Assembly (NCBI RefSeq): GCF_003815715.1
Contig: NZ_CP033922.1
Span: 4,078,001 to 4,142,000 of the forward strand
Source: Chryseobacterium sp. G0162
Lineage (GTDB): Bacteria; Bacteroidota; Bacteroidia; Flavobacteriales; Weeksellaceae
Length of the DNA: 64,000 nucleotides
Direction: 5' to 3'
The notes under the pieces were generated by a model, which searched no databases, was not told where the DNA came from, and saw only the letters and a program-made list of their open reading frames with translations. A program made the position numbers and the translations under genes. The number at the start of each line of letters is the position of its first letter. Position 1 is the first letter of the stretch. Below, one piece after another: positions 60,680 to 64,000 of the stretch.

Positions 60680-61567
60680 ATGAGTACACATATCAAGCCT
60701 CTTGAAAATAAACAAAATCAAAAATACCACTTCATTCCGGATGTTCCTGATATGATTTCATATCAGAACTTCCGGAATGAAGCTATGGATGGTATTGCAG
60801 GAACAGAAGAGGCCTTTTCATTATTTTTAATAAAAAAAGGTCATGGAACTCACACAGTAGACGGAGAAGTAAAAGAAGTTCAGAACAGACAGCTGCATTT
60901 TGTATTTTCAGGGCAGATCAACCAATGGGATCTGGGATTTGGTTATGAAATAGATCGTATAATGATCTCTGGGAAAATATTTGAAACTTTCGGCAGTTAT
61001 CTAAAATACCCTTTCACTCATTATATGAAGTTGGGAAACATTAGTTTATCAGCAGAAAGTTTTGAAAAATTTCAATATGAATTTATCAATATTGGAGCTG
61101 AGGTGAAAAGTGGGCCGGAAGGACAATTAACTTCTGAATTCAGGCTTAAAGTCATCATGTTGATGCTGAGCAAAGAAATCTACAGGCTTCATTATGAAAA
61201 AAGAATGGATTCTGCCTGTCTTCTTTCTAAATTTATTACATTGGTATTTGAACATTTTCGAGAACAAAGAACAGTCAGTTTTTATGCCGATAAATTGTCT
61301 GTTACAACCAATTATCTGAATATTCTGTGCAATAAGCACCTAGGAAAAACAGCAACCGGAATCATAAGCCGAGAATTATTAGCAGAAATCAAACAATATC
61401 TGGCGGCTTCCAATGTATCAATTAAAGAATTAGCTATTCTGATGAATTTCAGTTCAATCACCAGTTTTTATGCTTTTTTTAAAAAGTACACGGGAATGAC
61501 ACCCAAAGAGTTTCAAAATCAATATACAGGCATAAACGTACTGAATAGAATACCGGAAGATCTATAA
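60680..61567 (+). CDS. AraC family transcriptional regulator
   Basis: 295 residues. N-terminal cupin-like sensor ('GHGTHTVDGEVKEVQNRQLH', 'FVFSGQINQWDLGF') and C-terminal AraC double HTH: 'VSFYADKLSVTTNYLNILCN', 'VSIKELAILMNFSSITSFYA', 'FFKKYTGMTPKEFQNQY'. It is closely similar to the next gene in the HTH part ('NYLNILCnKhLGkTA' against 'NYLNILCkKyLGrTA'), so the two come from tandem duplication. Target genes are unknown; the SDR-marR operon is the nearest neighbour. Confidence 0.9.
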   Translation: MSTHIKPLENKQNQKYHFIPDVPDMISYQNFRNEAMDGIAGTEEAFSLFLIKKGHGTHTVDGEVKEVQNRQLHFVFSGQINQWDLGFGYEIDRIMISGKIFETFGSYLKYPFTHYMKLGNISLSAESFEKFQYEFINIGAEVKSGPEGQLTSEFRLKVIMLMLSKEIYRLHYEKRMDSACLLSKFITLVFEHFREQRTVSFYADKLSVTTNYLNILCNKHLGKTATGIISRELLAEIKQYLAASNVSIKELAILMNFSSITSFYAFFKKYTGMTPKEFQNQYTGINVLNRIPEDL

Positions 61568-61706
61568 TTTTCAAAAACTATAATTTCCATTAAATCTCCG
61601 ATTATGAGAAAAGAATTCTTATCCGATTAAGATAAGAAAGTATTCCTGTCGCTTTATTTCAAAGTGGTATGATACTTATAAAAATAAGCAACATTTAAAT
61701 GTATTG

Positions 61707-62594
61707 ATGAATATGAATGAGAGAAACATTCCAATTCAGCGGATCCGGGAGGTTCAGGAAAGATTGAAAATATATCATGATATTATTTTTTGCCAATCCA
61801 AGGGATCTTATTATTGGTATAACCCTATTCGTCATGATTTTCTTTCACTGATATTGTTTGAAAGCGCAGAGGGAAAGCATATCATTGAGGGGAAAGCATA
61901 TCTCATACAAGGGAAGCTGCTTCATCTGGTATTTCCAGGTCAGATCCATTATTGGAATTGTGAAAGCCAACATGAGATCTGCCAGCTATTTATAAGCGAG
62001 AATATATTTGAAAGAATGGAACGATTGATGCCGTTTCCGATTTTTATGTACAAAAAAAAGCCGGTTATTGATCTGGATGATGAGGATTTTAACAGATTCA
62101 TGCATGAGTTCAAGGATATTCGGGATGAACTTCAAATTCCCTCTCCGGTGATGAGCGAAATTATTTACTCCAAAATGAAAATTATCGTCAGAAATATTGC
62201 TAAAGAAGTACAGAAAAATACAGAATACCTTAATGTGTATGAAAGCCATCCAGTTCTTTTTGATTTTATGAACCTTTTGAATAAAAACTTCAGACAGGAG
62301 AGAACCAAAAAATATTATGCAGACCAATTAAGGATCAATGCTAATTATCTGAATATTCTCTGCAAAAAATATTTGGGACGAACAGCCATCGAAATAATAC
62401 ACAATCAAACCATAGAAAAGATAAAATATAAGCTGATGATGACAGCTGATCCTTTGAAAGATATTGCCTTTGACTTTAGCTTTCAAAACTATGGGCATTT
62501 TTCAGGTTTTGTTAAAAAACATACAGGAATTACTCCAAAAAAATTCAGGGAACTGTATGGAATACCTGTCGAGAAAAGGAGTAATCAACAATGA
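61707..62594 (+). CDS. AraC family transcriptional regulator, paralogue of the preceding one
   Basis: 295 residues from the ATG at 61707 (a TTG one codon earlier is less likely). The sensor half has 'EGKHIIEGKAYLIQGKLLHL' and 'VFPGQIHYWNCESQHEICQL', the same layout as the preceding protein ('vF.GQI..W'). The C-terminal HTH has 'KKYYADQLRINANYLNILCK', 'PLKDIAFDFSFQNYGHFSGF' and 'VKKHTGITPKKFRELYG'. Sister of the upstream gene after duplication, with its own 140-base upstream region. No regulated operon is obvious. Confidence 0.9.
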   Translation: MNMNERNIPIQRIREVQERLKIYHDIIFCQSKGSYYWYNPIRHDFLSLILFESAEGKHIIEGKAYLIQGKLLHLVFPGQIHYWNCESQHEICQLFISENIFERMERLMPFPIFMYKKKPVIDLDDEDFNRFMHEFKDIRDELQIPSPVMSEIIYSKMKIIVRNIAKEVQKNTEYLNVYESHPVLFDFMNLLNKNFRQERTKKYYADQLRINANYLNILCKKYLGRTAIEIIHNQTIEKIKYKLMMTADPLKDIAFDFSFQNYGHFSGFVKKHTGITPKKFRELYGIPVEKRSNQQ

Positions 62595-62869
62595 AAAAAT
62601 GAGTTTTAAAGAAAATTCATAACATGGAAAGTTATATGGGAAAAAAAGTGTAATAAGGAGGATTGGAAATGGATAGGCTTCTGCAATGCTCATGAAATAA
62701 ATCTGTGTTTTCGAATAAAATAGACAATCTTTCCGATGATTTTGATACATTTATCCATTTCCGAAGCTAAGAACATTTTCAAAAGCTTTGACATTCAATG
62801 ACTCTGAATCTAAATTAGCTAAAGTCAAAAAAAATCCCGATTTTTGCCTCCTTCAATAAACCTGAGTTC

Positions 62870-64000
62870 ATGAAATTATGTATTGCCGAAAAACCAAGTG
62901 TTGCCAGAGATATTGCCAAAGTATTAGGTGCTACCGCATCTAAACAAGGCTATATGGAAGGAAACGGCTATTGCGTGACATGGACGTTCGGACATCTTTG
63001 TACCCTAAAGGAACCTCACGATTACGGTCCGCAATTCAAATCCTGGAATTTATTTTCACTGCCTATTATTCCCAGCAGTTTTGGAATAAAACTAATTCAG
63101 AATAAAGGAGTAGAAAATCAGTTTAAAGTGATTGAAAGGCTAGTCGAAGAATGTGATGAGGTCATTAATTGTGGGGATGCCGGGCAAGAGGGAGAATTGA
63201 TCCAGCGTTGGGTACTGCAGAAAGCAAAATGCAACAAACCTGTTCAGCGTTTATGGATTTCTTCATTGACGGAAGACGCTATCAAAGAAGGTTTTGCCAG
63301 CCTGAAACCGGCAGAAGATTATAAAAACCTATATCTGGCTGGAAATGCCAGAGCAATAGGAGATTGGCTATTGGGGATCAACGCAACAAGGCTTTTTACC
63401 AAAAAGTTTGGGGGAAATAAAGCTGTTCTTTCCATTGGAAGGGTACAGACTCCTACATTAGCTATGCTGGTTCAGCGTCAGAAAGAAATTGATGCTTTTA
63501 CTACCGAAGAATATTGGGAACTGAAAACCAAATATCGTGAGGTGGTTTTCAATGCTGCGATTGATCGTCTTAAAACGTTAGAGCGTGCAGAAAAAGGGTT
63601 AGAATATCTTAAAGTAAATCCTTTTGAAATCGTTTCGTTTGAAATTAAAGAAGGAAAAGAAAAAAATCCACGGCTTTTTGATTTGACCGGATTGCAGGTT
63701 GAAGCCAACAAAAAATACGGATATTCAGCAGAGAATACATTGAATTATGTTCAGAGTCTTTACGAAAAGAAGCATGTCACCTATCCGCGTGTTGATACTA
63801 CATACTTATCAGATAGTTTATATCCGAAAATAGAAGGAATTCTTCGAAAGATGTATCCATACCAGGAGTTGATTGCGCCTTTATTGGAAGCTCCGATTCC
63901 AAAGTCAAAAGCGGTGTTTGATGATACCAAAGTTACCGATCACCATGCGATCATTCCTACGGAAGTTCCTCCTTCCCAAAATCTGAGCAGAGAAGAAAAA
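62870..64000 (+). CDS. topB: DNA topoisomerase III, N-terminal part (runs off the window)
   Basis: 377 codons visible. The start 'MKLCIAEKPSVARDIAKVLG' is the TOPRIM opening of type IA topoisomerases (Glu in 'AEKPS'). The acidic TOPRIM motif appears as 'NCGDAGQEGELIQRW', the form usual in Bacteroidota TopB. Further conserved blocks are 'RLWISSLTEDAIKEGF', 'NARAIGDWLLGINATR' and 'LSIGRVQTPTLAMLV'. The catalytic Tyr lies in 'HVTYPRVDTTYLS' (residue 305). It relaxes negatively supercoiled DNA and decatenates replication intermediates. The remaining C-terminal half is outside the window. Confidence 0.95.
   Translation, partial: MKLCIAEKPSVARDIAKVLGATASKQGYMEGNGYCVTWTFGHLCTLKEPHDYGPQFKSWNLFSLPIIPSSFGIKLIQNKGVENQFKVIERLVEECDEVINCGDAGQEGELIQRWVLQKAKCNKPVQRLWISSLTEDAIKEGFASLKPAEDYKNLYLAGNARAIGDWLLGINATRLFTKKFGGNKAVLSIGRVQTPTLAMLVQRQKEIDAFTTEEYWELKTKYREVVFNAAIDRLKTLERAEKGLEYLKVNPFEIVSFEIKEGKEKNPRLFDLTGLQVEANKKYGYSAENTLNYVQSLYEKKHVTYPRVDTTYLSDSLYPKIEGILRKMYPYQELIAPLLEAPIPKSKAVFDDTKVTDHHAIIPTEVPPSQNLSREEK

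Noticed and set aside
1..64000. CRISPR array
   Set aside because: No series of regularly spaced identical repeats was seen, and no cas gene is present.

Overview
The window looks like a chromosome segment of a Chryseobacterium-like flavobacterium (Bacteroidota, Weeksellaceae). The grounds are strongly AT-rich DNA, few Shine-Dalgarno sites, TAnnTTTG-type -7 promoter elements, a large PKD protein ending in a type IX secretion sorting domain, many proteins with signal peptides cut at 'AQ', and house genes with flavobacterial sequence character (mnmE, topB, MetNIQ, HAE1 RND pump). No rRNA, intact tRNA or CRISPR array is visible.

Layout. 1-3.2 kb: start of a secreted glutaminase, a multi-pass GT-C-like membrane protein and a D15/BamA-like barrel, all on the minus strand. 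3.5-17.2 kb: a 1.6-kilo-residue PKD/T9SS surface protein, a phospholipase-D-like protein, an NTF2-like secreted protein, a DUF1826-like protein, a POTRA/barrel protein, a TPR regulator with a LuxR-like HTH, then a small secreted peptide, two HTH proteins and a peptidase-S74 tail-fibre-like protein. 17.4-34.6 kb: a genomic island of about 17 kb inserted at the exact 3' end of mnmE. It is bounded by 24-bp direct repeats that both encode the MnmE C terminus FCIGK plus stop. It carries a tyrosine recombinase, an excisionase-like protein and a defence-like cargo: two HEPN-motif proteins, a DUF4297/Cap4-like nuclease-TPR gene split by one in-frame TAA, a 1503-residue SMEK-nuclease STAND NTPase (Avs-like), a nuclease-like protein with two membrane segments, and a DGQHR/ParB-like protein paired with a HEPN protein. 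Truncated tRNA 3' ends plus a conserved 'gattctgcca' motif flank the cargo, which suggests a nested or older integration.

34.6-49.7 kb: mnmE, two secreted surface proteins, an Lrp regulator divergent from an MFS pump, a metallophosphoesterase, an AraC regulator followed by a complete RND tripartite efflux operon, and a DUF2652 protein. 49.9-54.8 kb: a TonB-receptor-like barrel and a GH3 beta-glucosidase. 55.0-58.9 kb: an EamA-metN-metI-metQ operon on the minus strand, preceded by a 32-codon leader ORF with four Met codons in seven positions and an intrinsic terminator. This looks like a ribosome-mediated methionine attenuator and is the most striking regulatory find. 59.2-62.6 kb: a MarR-regulated, frameshifted SDR gene and two paralogous AraC regulators. 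62.9 kb to the end: the start of topB.

All function calls come from reading motifs. No database search was possible, so family names for the defence genes are tentative.
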